A stretch of DNA of 7,181 nucleotides from Candidatus Aerophobota bacterium (GCA_021160405.1 JAGHCO010000153.1:1-7181); one strand, 5' to 3'; positions 1 to 6,355 are shown, counted from the stretch's first letter. Translations and numbers: made by a program. Notes: generated by a model not told the origin, from the sequence alone.

Positions 1-799
1 GAATCAAAGCATTAATAATTGCTTCCCTCAAAGCATCGTAAGGATATTCCAGAATATCTCTTCTGTGGATACCTTCGTAACTTATGTTGCTCTTCAAATA
101 CTTTGATCTCAAAATCTCAAGTGTGTTTTCAAGTTGTTCAAAAAGATTACCTTCCACAATATCAGTTGTCTGTATATCTGTTTCTGTTAAAAATTTTCCG
201 ATTTTTACACAGGATTGAATGTAAAATTTCTGCGGATTATTACCAAAAAGGAGAATTGCTGCTCTTTTGAGATTGTCGTTCTCAATCAGACTTAATTTCT
301 CTAAAACTGTTTTCCAGTCTTTTTCCTCTACAATAGAAGGAATCCTATCTACAGCCAAGCTTTTAAATTTAACAATAGTTTCTCTATTTAAATCATCGAA
401 TTTAGCTTTTTCTTCAACAAACTCATCCCATGTTTTGCCGAGTTTTTTCATCAGGAAGTCGGCCAATTCTTTTCCTTTTAATTCTATAACAGTACTTCCA
501 CTTCTTATAAAGTATTTACCATCGTAGGAAATTGGGACCGAAGAAGGTTTTATTATAATCTTGATTATATCTTTGCCTTGTCTGCTTTCAATTTCTACAG
601 ATGGAATAACACCAAATTTGTTTCTTACTTTGTTTGGTATATCCTCTAAAAGTTTTTGAGCACTTTCAACTCCAACAGGATTTCCTTTATCATCTAAACC
701 GATAAATAGTATCCCACCATCCATATTTGCAAAAGCACTTATTACTTTAAGATATTCATTTCGCCAGTTGGATTTAAATTCTATATTTTGAGTCTCCAT
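1..799 (-). CDS. AlbA_2 / HATPase_c_4 ATP-binding regulator (COG2865, Schlafen-like), 3' part cut off by window edge
   Basis: The frame is open from an ATG at 799 to base 1 (266 codons) with no stop, so the gene runs out of the window. The N-terminus reads METQNIEFKSNW, then an AFANMDGGILFIGLDDKGNPVG stretch split over residues 22-43: the E-F-K and GG-hhhhG-DD signature of the AlbA_2 (divergent AAA_4/Schlafen-like) domain. FIRSGS near residue 105 closes that domain. REAIINALI at residues 258-266 is the start of the HATPase_c_4 domain, normally followed by H-R-D-Y. The family is usually 450-500 aa and ends in a winged helix, so slightly over half is visible. Members are called predicted transcriptional regulators or ATP-binding proteins; the substrate is generally unknown. 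The ribosome site is modest (AGGATGG about 7 nt upstream). It is the last visible gene of the nuclease/ATPase operon, 57 nt behind the 64-aa gene. Family call is confident; role is not. Confidence 0.88.
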   Translation of the reverse strand, partial: METQNIEFKSNWRNEYLKVISAFANMDGGILFIGLDDKGNPVGVESAQKLLEDIPNKVRNKFGVIPSVEIESRQGKDIIKIIIKPSSVPISYDGKYFIRSGSTVIELKGKELADFLMKKLGKTWDEFVEEKAKFDDLNRETIVKFKSLAVDRIPSIVEEKDWKTVLEKLSLIENDNLKRAAILLFGNNPQKFYIQSCVKIGKFLTETDIQTTDIVEGNLFEQLENTLEILRSKYLKSNISYEGIHRRDILEYPYDALREAIINALI

Positions 800-856
800 A
801 TTTTTTCCATCCTGCCTATGAGATTTTAAATTATTTTTACAATTTTTCGTTATTTA

Positions 857-1051
857 TTACCTTTTCCTAAACTCCTCATTAGCCTTATTTATCCCTTCAA
901 CAAACTTTTCCCATTCGCTGAATTTAAAGGCGCAGCTTGCTGAAACATCAGATGAGGCAATGTATAAGCCTATCTCATCTTCTTCCATCTCTACACCAAT
1001 TGATAAAAACTCTCCTATTTTTCTTTGAGGCAAAAGCTCTTTTTTCATCAT
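857..1051 (-). CDS. Small acidic hypothetical protein, 64 aa (or 63 aa)
   Basis: I do not recognise this protein. It begins with two tandem Met codons (1051 and 1048) and ends RKR before the stop at 857. AAGGAG at 1055-1060 lies only 3 nt from the first ATG but 6 nt from the second, so translation from 1048 is slightly more likely. The N-terminal half (IGEFLSIGVEMEEDEIGLYI) looks beta-rich and acidic; the C-terminal part (EWEKFVEGINKANEEF) looks like an amphipathic helix. There is one Cys, no signal peptide and no membrane segment, so it is probably cytoplasmic. It sits 7 nt after the stop of the 51-aa gene and its ribosome site overlaps that gene's TAA, a strong sign of co-transcription and probably coupled translation. 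It could be a partner or antidote of a neighbour, but nothing in the sequence shows that. Confidence 0.75.
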   Translation of the reverse strand: MMKKELLPQRKIGEFLSIGVEMEEDEIGLYIASSDVSASCAFKFSEWEKFVEGINKANEEFRKR

Positions 1052-1058
1052 TTTCTCC

Positions 1059-1214
1059 TTAAAATGGGAACTTCCAAACCTTTCTTACAAGCTTTCTTCC
1101 AATGTATTTATTCTTTGCTCTTCTTGCTATTCTTTTAGGGTCCCCACTTGAGAGCTTCTCTATATCATTTGCCACTCTTGCTAACTGATAAAGAAAACTT
1201 ACTGATTTGCTCAT
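1059..1214 (-). CDS. Small highly basic protein, 51 aa, intact copy
   Basis: ATG at 1214 is preceded by AAGGAGG (1222-1228) with 7 nt spacing, one of the best ribosome sites in the window. The 51-residue product starts MSKSVSFLYQLARVAND and ends RKVWKFPF before TAA at 1059. It has 14 Lys/Arg against 3 Asp/Glu, most of them in residues 27-48 (KRIARRAKNK, GRKLVRK), giving a net charge near +11. The N-terminal part is a hydrophobic/amphipathic helix. A nucleic-acid-binding or packing role is plausible from charge alone, but I recognise no named domain. It lies 66 nt after the SbcC-like gene and its stop overlaps the ribosome site of the 64-aa gene. A second, decayed copy at 6293-6355 retains the same ribosome-site context, first 13 codons and last 7 codons, which supports this being a true gene despite its length. 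Confidence 0.82.
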   Translation of the reverse strand: MSKSVSFLYQLARVANDIEKLSSGDPKRIARRAKNKYIGRKLVRKVWKFPF

Positions 1215-1221
1215 TGTATAA

Positions 1222-1228
1222 CCTCCTT
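1222..1228 (-). promoter_or_regulatory. Strong ribosome binding site of the 51-aa gene
   Basis: AAGGAGG on the minus strand, 7 nt before the ATG at 1214. It fixes the start of a gene too short to be taken for granted. The corresponding site in the decayed copy (GAGAGG, just upstream of 6355) is weaker. Confidence 0.8.
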
Positions 1229-1280
1229 GAAATTTTCTTTGCTAAAATTGCTGGTGGATGTCCTACTTTACCAAAAGATT

Positions 1281-4001
1281 TCACTTTTCAAGTGATATAA
1301 AGTTTGCCTTTGCTAACCAGTTGTATTTATCTACATCGCAGGTAACAACAATTATCTGCAGATCATTTGCTCTTTCCTCTAAAATTTGCAGTGCACGGTG
1401 CAATCTACTTGCATCTGTGTTTGTCAGTGGATCATCCAAAACCACCATTTGTTTTTCCTCACCACTTAGCAGCCTCCCAAGAGCGAGTCTAAAGATATAC
1501 CATATCTGCTCTTTTGTCCCAAAAGATAAAACATCTATAGAGGCATTCTCCTCATCCCAATCAGAGATACCTACTGATATAGGTTTTATTCGTTCATTAA
1601 ACCTAACAAGGCTATACGTTGGCCCAAGAAGATTCTTTAAATCCTCTGTTACCATTCGTTGTATAGGCTCGGTTAAACTTTCTATAGTTTTTCTCCTATA
1701 AAAATGAATTAAATCGTACAGCAGCTCAAGCGCATAGGCATTAATTAACAATTGCTCCTCTCTTGTTTTTAGATATTCTAACTCTTCCTCTATCTTATTA
1801 GTGTCTTCCAAACCACTAAGGATTATGCTTAACCTACCATTCATCTCCGCAATTTTCTTTTCAAGTTGAGCAACATCCTCCCTTAATCTCTTAGCCCTTA
1901 CCTCATTTTCTTCCCATGCTTTAAGTGGTTTTTCCTCCACTTCTTTAATTTTATTTTCATACTCTTTCCATGCTCTTTCTTTTTTGTCCAGTTCAAGAGA
2001 TATTTTATTCAATTTCTCTTCTCGCTTATCTCTACTAAGAGCATCTTCCTCTAATCTTTGTAAGTTTCTTTTAATCTCTTTTATACGTTCTGAACCGCCA
2101 TGAATACTTTTCTCCAGTTCTTGAAATTTATTCCTAATTTCTTTTTCTTTGTTTTCTAAATTTGAATGGAGCTTATTAAAATCCTTTTGTTCTTTTTTAA
2201 GATTTCTCAACATCTCTTCCAGCTCATCTATCTTTTGGGAAAGCTGGCTTTGAACATTACTTTTATCTTTGGATTGCATATATTTTTTAAATTGAGAGTC
2301 CTGGGGTATCTTTCTCCAATTATATTTTATTTTCTTTGCTAATTCTATAACATCCTTTTCTAATGTTGTTTTTCTCCCCCTTGCTTGTCTTTTAATCTCT
2401 TTTTTTATTCTTTTAATGTCTTTTTCTATTTCCTCCTTGTCTTGCAAAAGGCTTTCTAATTTTCCTATCTCCTTTATAGTATAAGGCGCTAAAGCTTCCT
2501 CATACTCAATTTCAAGGTCATCTAAGTCGGTTTTCATTTTTCTAACATCTTCACTCCCACTTCTAACCTCAAAATCTCCTACCTTATTGATACGTATTCT
2601 TACTGTTTGGTGTGATTTCCAACTTTCTTTCTCCCCTTTCCTCAATTTTAAATTTACCCCCTTCTCATCCAGATAAACCTGTCCATACATATCTGAGTTA
2701 GCTACTATTCTGGTTGTTAAACCAACAGCATCTAATTTTGTCTTTATGTCATGGATTTGCTGGTTAATCTCTTGTATCCGTGTTATTTCCTCTTTTGATG
2801 GAGCTTTTATTTTTTTGAGATTTTCTTGCTTTTTTAACAGCTCATCTTCCAAGTCCTGTATCTCTTCCAATACCTCTTGCTTCTCTTTTAGCTCCCTCTC
2901 ATTTTGAATTGCATCATAGGCTATACGAGCGTATTGAAGTGCATCATCATTTAGTTCAATACTTTGGTTTATTCTACTGATATTCTCATTTACTTCGCTA
3001 ATTTTTCCTTTTAAATTTTTCAAAACTTCTTCAAGACCTCTTTTCTCTTTCTCAAGTAAGCTATTTTTTAATTCAATATCCTTTATGCTCTTCTTCCCCT
3101 CTTTTATACTATCAACCTGTTTTTTAAGTGTTTCATATTCAGAAGATATTCTTTTAACCTCTTCTTTAAGTCTTTCCCTATTTGCCTTATGCTCATGAGC
3201 TAACTCAACCCTTTGCTTTAACTTCTCCTTTTTTTCTAATACATCCTTAAGTATTCCCCTTTTCTTTTCAAGAAGTATCTCATCATCCTCTATTTCTCTC
3301 ACAAGCATCTCTTTTTCTTTTTTAATTTTTTCATTCTCTTTTTTACCTTTTTCCAATTCCTCTATTTTTTCCCTTAAATTTTTTACCTCGCTCCCCTTCT
3401 TGAAATCTCTTCTTTCCAGAGTAAAAATACTGGAAAATTTCTCATTTATTGTCTCAAATAGTTTCCTCTCTTGATTTGATTCAATAGTTGCACCTATCAG
3501 TTTTTGCAAAGATGATAAAGTTTCTTCATTTATACCTTCTAAGATAAAAGGTTGACCTTGAACCATCCAAAGAGCCTGACCTAATCCCCAAAACTGAGGT
3601 TTGGTATCTCCCCTTACGGGTAGTTTACCTCCGACAATCTCAACGAGCTTTTTATCGGCATTATCGCCCTCGGCAATCCTCTCCCATTTATCATTAATTA
3701 GCTTTTCTAACAAACTCATCTCAGATGAGATAAATCTTTTTTTTATTCTGTAACAGGCACCATTTTGCACAAAAGTGATAGAAGAGGTTGGGGATAGGTT
3801 AGACCCCCAGGGAATGAGCGATTTAATCTTTTCTGAGTGGCTGGTATGTTTAGTGAAAAAAACACATCTTACCGAATCTATCAGTGTAGTTTTTCCAGCT
3901 TCATTTGGCCCATATAAAATATTTAATCCTGTTGAGAAATTAATCTCAATTAACTCTCGGAACTTTCCCCAATTCTCCAGAGATATCTTTTCTACAATCA
4001 T
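1281..4001 (-). CDS. SbcC/Rad50-like coiled-coil ATPase without zinc hook (906 aa)
   Basis: SMC-type ABC ATPase, expected to pair with the nuclease encoded just upstream in one DNA-end-processing complex. Residues 1-45 form the N-terminal lobe with Walker A GPNEAGKTT at 31-39; ALWMVQGQ at 143-150 sits where the Q-loop is expected. Long Lys/Glu-rich heptad regions follow (about 170-420 and 490-760). Between them residues about 425-490 are not coiled coil but a compact beta-rich segment (AGL..TRIVANSDMYGQVYLDEKG, then VGDFEVRSGSEDV). The C-terminal lobe has signature LSFGTKEQ at 825-832, Walker B MVVLDDP at 852-858 and D-loop NTD at 861-863. No CxxC occurs anywhere; the only Cys are C46, C83 and C888. 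VTCD at 886-889 stands where an H-loop His is expected. It resembles YhaN-type ATPases more than classical SbcC. Its ATG overlaps the nuclease stop (ATGA, 3998-4001), with AGAGG 7 nt upstream, so translation is probably coupled. Confidence 0.92.
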   Translation of the reverse strand: MIVEKISLENWGKFRELIEINFSTGLNILYGPNEAGKTTLIDSVRCVFFTKHTSHSEKIKSLIPWGSNLSPTSSITFVQNGACYRIKKRFISSEMSLLEKLINDKWERIAEGDNADKKLVEIVGGKLPVRGDTKPQFWGLGQALWMVQGQPFILEGINEETLSSLQKLIGATIESNQERKLFETINEKFSSIFTLERRDFKKGSEVKNLREKIEELEKGKKENEKIKKEKEMLVREIEDDEILLEKKRGILKDVLEKKEKLKQRVELAHEHKANRERLKEEVKRISSEYETLKKQVDSIKEGKKSIKDIELKNSLLEKEKRGLEEVLKNLKGKISEVNENISRINQSIELNDDALQYARIAYDAIQNERELKEKQEVLEEIQDLEDELLKKQENLKKIKAPSKEEITRIQEINQQIHDIKTKLDAVGLTTRIVANSDMYGQVYLDEKGVNLKLRKGEKESWKSHQTVRIRINKVGDFEVRSGSEDVRKMKTDLDDLEIEYEEALAPYTIKEIGKLESLLQDKEEIEKDIKRIKKEIKRQARGRKTTLEKDVIELAKKIKYNWRKIPQDSQFKKYMQSKDKSNVQSQLSQKIDELEEMLRNLKKEQKDFNKLHSNLENKEKEIRNKFQELEKSIHGGSERIKEIKRNLQRLEEDALSRDKREEKLNKISLELDKKERAWKEYENKIKEVEEKPLKAWEENEVRAKRLREDVAQLEKKIAEMNGRLSIILSGLEDTNKIEEELEYLKTREEQLLINAYALELLYDLIHFYRRKTIESLTEPIQRMVTEDLKNLLGPTYSLVRFNERIKPISVGISDWDEENASIDVLSFGTKEQIWYIFRLALGRLLSGEEKQMVVLDDPLTNTDASRLHRALQILEERANDLQIIVVTCDVDKYNWLAKANFISLEK

Positions 4002-5203
4002 TTTGATGCCTCTTTTGCCATTTTATACAAAAGTAGGAGAGCCCTTTGTAGTATTTCTGGTGAGGCTTTTGCTGCTGAGTTTATTTCCCCTATGTCCTTC
4101 AAAATTCCTTGAGCATCTTTGGGAGGAATTTGTGTATACTCTTGAAGCGTGGGATGGCACCTCATTAGCGATTCAATTGCCTCGCAAGCTTTATAAAATA
4201 CTGCACCTTCGGGGATGATTGCTTTGAGTTTGGATAAGTTTGGTTTTAAATAAAGTTCTCTTTGGACTAAATTAAAATATAAAAATTCCCTGGAATATTT
4301 ATTATCAATTGATTCTAAGTAATCTATTCCTTCGGGGTCTATTATTCCCTTAACGTAGAGAGTAATAACTCTATGTTCGCGATTCTTTACATTATTAAGT
4401 TCTCTCTCAATGGACTTAATATCCTCAATAGTAGAAACATCTCTTACCCACTCTTCCCATTTCAGGCCTCCTATATCTATTTCCTTGATAATTGGTTTGG
4501 CCTTGTGCTCTTCGATTTCAACAATTACTGCTTTCCCACTGTTTTTCTCACCAAATTTAGTTGTCTCTGGCGTACCTGGATAAATTGCTCGGAAACTATT
4601 ATCCTTTCCTTTATATTTAAACAGTGAATGCCATTCACCTAATGCTAAGTAATCTAATCCAGATTTTTCTGTACGCTCTGGATCTATGGGGAAGTTAGGC
4701 TCATTCACCCATCCTAAAATTTGAAGATTCCCGTGAGCAATGCCAACTGATATGTTATTATTTATTAGTTTTATCCATTCGGTAAGGTCTTTTCTTGTCT
4801 GTTTTTGGGTAACTGGACATGGGTATAAAGTAACATTAATTCCTGGGATTTCTACAGGCTTGTTATTCTTTAATATAAATGTGTTACCAAGAGAATCCCA
4901 CTCTTGATTTAAATAGAGAGAATCTCTTGTAAGTGGGTCATGATTGCCAGGTAAAATATAAACAGGTATTGGTGCAGCATCGCTCATAATCTTTACAGCA
5001 ATATCTACCAATCTTCGATCAACATCATTGTTATCAAAAAGGTCTCCCGCAATAATGATGAAATCTACATTATTATCCTTTGCAGTCTCCATAAGCCTCT
5101 TGGCAGTTTCAATTCTTATATCTCTTGCTTTTCCTGCACTATGGCCTAATTTCGTATATTTAATTCCCAAGTGCCAGTCAGCTGTATGTAAGAACCTTAT
5201 CAT
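3998..5203 (-). CDS. Mre11/SbcD-like metallophosphoesterase, DNA-repair exonuclease family (401 aa)
   Basis: Calcineurin-like phosphoesterase of COG0420, probably a two-metal nuclease acting with the downstream ATPase. Motifs in order: HTADWHLG with D9 and H11; IIAGDLFD with D54; LPGNHDP with N87 and H88; AHGN with H157; and LGEWH at 188-192. In most Mre11/SbcD proteins the last motif is GHxH, so the first ligand His is Glu190 here, while His192 is kept. It is followed by YPGTPETTKFGE, which I associate with a subgroup having GDWH/GEWH next to P-G-T-P-E. The C-terminal 150 residues form a capping/ATPase-binding region without clear motifs. The start at 5203 is fixed by the conserved MIRFLHTADWH beginning; AGGAG lies 11 nt upstream, rather far. 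It is the first gene of the operon and overlaps the ATPase gene by 4 nt. Confidence 0.92.
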   Translation of the reverse strand: MIRFLHTADWHLGIKYTKLGHSAGKARDIRIETAKRLMETAKDNNVDFIIIAGDLFDNNDVDRRLVDIAVKIMSDAAPIPVYILPGNHDPLTRDSLYLNQEWDSLGNTFILKNNKPVEIPGINVTLYPCPVTQKQTRKDLTEWIKLINNNISVGIAHGNLQILGWVNEPNFPIDPERTEKSGLDYLALGEWHSLFKYKGKDNSFRAIYPGTPETTKFGEKNSGKAVIVEIEEHKAKPIIKEIDIGGLKWEEWVRDVSTIEDIKSIERELNNVKNREHRVITLYVKGIIDPEGIDYLESIDNKYSREFLYFNLVQRELYLKPNLSKLKAIIPEGAVFYKACEAIESLMRCHPTLQEYTQIPPKDAQGILKDIGEINSAAKASPEILQRALLLLYKMAKEASK

Positions 5204-5258
5204 TTTTTAATTTTCTCCTATTCTTAAACAGCAATTTTTGGCTAAAGGATACATCAAC

Positions 5259-5295
5259 GGGATCAGGTCTTGCAATTACGCAATTTTATTTTTCA
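5259..5295 (+). repeat. Left imperfect inverted repeat flanking the tautomerase gene
   Basis: GGGATCAGGTCT followed by an AT-rich tail containing ATTTTATTTT. Read on the opposite strand, 5610-5576 gives GGGGTCAGGCCT and a tail with the same ATTTTATTTT, with about 2 nt of length difference between. The first 12 positions match 10 of 12. From memory, GGGGTCAGG(T/C)CT ends occur around IS200-like/REP-associated tyrosine transposase genes; no transposase is present here. Confidence 0.5.
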
Positions 5296-5317
5296 TTGCC
5301 TAAATTTTTATGAAGCT

Positions 5318-5503
5318 TTATTCTCTTTTCCGATCTAATAACAACTGTCCATTTATTCCAACATTCTCAGATGAATTTTCCCGTATGAGAACAGTAATAT
5401 GCTCAATTTTATATACTTTAACTGCAACATCGGTAAGCTTTTTCACCAGTTCTCTCTTTTGCTCAACCTTTATTGGTGGCCCTTCTACCGTAATTGTTGG
5501 CAT
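5318..5503 (-). CDS. 4-oxalocrotonate tautomerase-family protein, 61 aa
   Basis: A single tautomerase-superfamily beta-alpha-beta unit at the classic short length of about 60-62 aa. The start is Met-Pro, giving Pro1 as catalytic base after Met removal (PTITVEGPP). The family's Arg11 position holds Lys (PPIKVEQKRELVKKL), and VLIREN supplies the conserved Arg near position 40. SENVGINGQLLLDRK is the usual C-terminal glycine-containing loop. Such proteins assemble as hexamers and isomerise unsaturated keto acids; the true substrate of this one is unknown, and many short homologues in anaerobes and archaea have no assigned pathway. The GGGGGTG ribosome site at 5511-5517 lies 7 nt before ATG. No aromatic-degradation genes are nearby. 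The gene is enclosed by inverted repeats at 5259-5295 and 5576-5610, so it may have arrived as a small mobile cassette. Confidence 0.87.
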   Translation of the reverse strand: MPTITVEGPPIKVEQKRELVKKLTDVAVKVYKIEHITVLIRENSSENVGINGQLLLDRKRE

Positions 5504-5575
5504 TATAATTCACCCCCTTTTTATTTAAAAAGTTCTAATTGTATTCCGTTAGACTTTTTCCAAATCTTCTTTGAA

Positions 5576-5610
5576 GAAAATAAAATGTTAAATGTTGAGG
5601 CCTGACCCCC
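5576..5610 (-). repeat. Right imperfect inverted repeat flanking the tautomerase gene
   Basis: On the minus strand it starts GGGGTCAGGCCT and continues into a tail with ATTTTATTTT, mirroring 5259-5295. It begins about 15 nt beyond the stop of the restriction-enzyme stub, so that gene's remains end almost exactly at the repeat. Confidence 0.5.
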
Positions 5611-5624
5611 AAATCCTTACTCTT

Positions 5625-5793
5625 TTATCCTTCAGCGATCTGTTTAAATGCATATTTTACATATCCTCTTGCATGGAATGCTTTTGTTTCATCAATTTTA
5701 TTAAGAAGATTTTTTTATAAAGACAACAAATTTCCCTTTATCAAACGGTGCTTCAAAAGTATCCTTGATAAGTCTTTTTGCCTGTTCCTTATT
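5625..5793 (-). pseudogene. N-terminal stub of a probable type IIG (Eco57I-like) restriction-modification enzyme, frameshifted
   Basis: From 5793 the minus strand reads NKEQAKRLIKDTFEAPFD, then KGKFVVFIK, and stops in a run of seven A (5710-5716). Removing one A restores NLLNKIDETKAFHARGYV, then KYAFKQIAEG and TAA at 5625. The pattern xxEQAKxLIxxTFxxPFDxxxFxxFIxNLLNxxDExKAF is what I recall at the extreme N-terminus of type IIG and related adenine-methylase/nuclease fusions of roughly 1000 aa. Only about 55 codons survive. The codon before Asn is AGG, where an ATG would be expected, so the start may also be mutated. It lies in the same frame just beyond the AlbA_2 C-terminal fragment, suggesting the two genes were once adjacent. 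The remainder is missing; the inverted repeat begins within about 15 nt. A non-functional relic is the simplest reading. Confidence 0.6.
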
Positions 5794-5828
5794 CCTTCTT
5801 AACCTACCCCATTTTTCTCTTTATGATA

Positions 5829-5876
5829 CGCCCCTTTAGTGCCCCATTCATGCCCCATTCGCTCCTTTAGTGCTCC
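5829..5876. repeat. Short nested direct repeats around the stop of the AlbA_2 fragment
   Basis: TGCCCCATTC occurs at 5840-5849 and again at 5851-5860. Outside these, CGCCCCTTTAGTGCCCC (5829-5845) and CGCTCCTTTAGTGCTCC (5860-5876) match at 15 of 17 positions. The array encodes the K-G-A-N-G-A tail and carries the TGA at 5848. It looks like a slippage-prone C-terminal tail, with further near-repeats past the stop. Confidence 0.6.
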
Positions 5877-6258
5877 TTAAAACATAGTAAGTTCCCTTAC
5901 CTGTAGTCCCTACTTTGTGAAAAATACCTTTTTCTTCTAAGTCTTTAAGGTCTTCACTTGATTGTCTCTTTTTTATACCTGTAATTTCTTGATACTCTTT
6001 ATTCGTAATCTTTTCCTTCTCTTTTATATAGAGTACTGCCTTTATCTGCCGCTCATTTAATCCCATTTCCCCCAAATTCTCTTCGGTAAAGATATCTTTA
6101 TAAAAATACACTGGAAAACCGCCAAATTCTTCCTTGAACTCCGGCTCTGGCAAACCCGCTTTCTTACACTCTTTAATTATTTTAATAGTTCCTCTGCCCC
6201 AAGCTTCAATAAGGCCTGCTTTATAAAATACATCAGCCAATAGTTTATTCCTTGGCAC
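5848..6258 (-). pseudogene. Orphan C-terminal fragment of a second AlbA_2 / HATPase_c_4 regulator
   Basis: The reading frame from a GTG at 6258 gives 136 residues: PRNKLLADVF, then AGLIEAWGRGT, the end of the HATPase_c_4 region of COG2865 proteins, followed by PVYFYKD and a winged helix (NERQIKAVLYI, ITNKEYQEITG, then DLEEKGIF and a GKGTYYVL wing). Full members are 450-500 aa, so only about the last 30% is present. Matching residues continue upstream of the GTG (LLRKTTHKS, to about 6285) with no start codon or ribosome site, so the 5' end was lost by deletion, not shifted to a new start. Immediately upstream lies the decayed small basic gene. In the intact locus the same small gene precedes the AlbA_2 gene at 799-1, so the same pair occurs here as relics. 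Some product could be made, but I see no ribosome site. Confidence 0.75.
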
Positions 6259-6292
6259 TGACTTATGAGTAGTTTTTCTAAGTAATTGAGAA

Positions 6293-6355
6293 TTAAAATG
6301 GGAACTTTCAAACCTTTCTTGCCAGTTGATAAAGAGAATTCGTTGTTTTACTCAT
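6293..6355 (-). pseudogene. Decayed second copy of the 51-aa basic-protein gene
   Basis: From ATG at 6355 the minus strand reads MSKTTNSLYQLAR, then KV, a TGA (6308-6310), KFPF and TAA at 6293. Against the intact gene at 1214-1059, codons 1-13 match at 9 of 13 residues and the last 7 codons match except that the Trp TGG is now TGA. Codons 14-44, 93 bp, are missing. The break falls between two AAGA sequences present in the intact gene, as expected for a short-repeat deletion. Homology includes the ribosome-site region (TTCAAGGAGG in the intact copy, TTCAGAGAGG here) and ends right after the TAA. The last 27 bp (CCATTTTAA and upstream) are almost identical. The product would be a 15-aa peptide, so this is a dead gene. 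Confidence 0.8.

Noticed and set aside
19..527. Plus-strand readings at the left edge
   Set aside because: The minus strand here encodes a continuous AlbA_2/HATPase_c_4 protein with conserved motifs.
1258..1701. Open plus-strand reading of 147 codons
   Set aside because: It lies antisense within the conserved ATPase C-terminal lobe, has no ribosome site and no recognisable domain.
3775..4218. Open plus-strand reading of 147 codons across the nuclease/ATPase junction
   Set aside because: It is antisense to Walker A and the nuclease C-terminus, both clearly coding; its product is of ordinary antisense composition.
5204..5258. Promoter for the nuclease operon
   Set aside because: TTGATG and TTTAAG-like hexamers exist but their spacing does not fit 16-18 nt.
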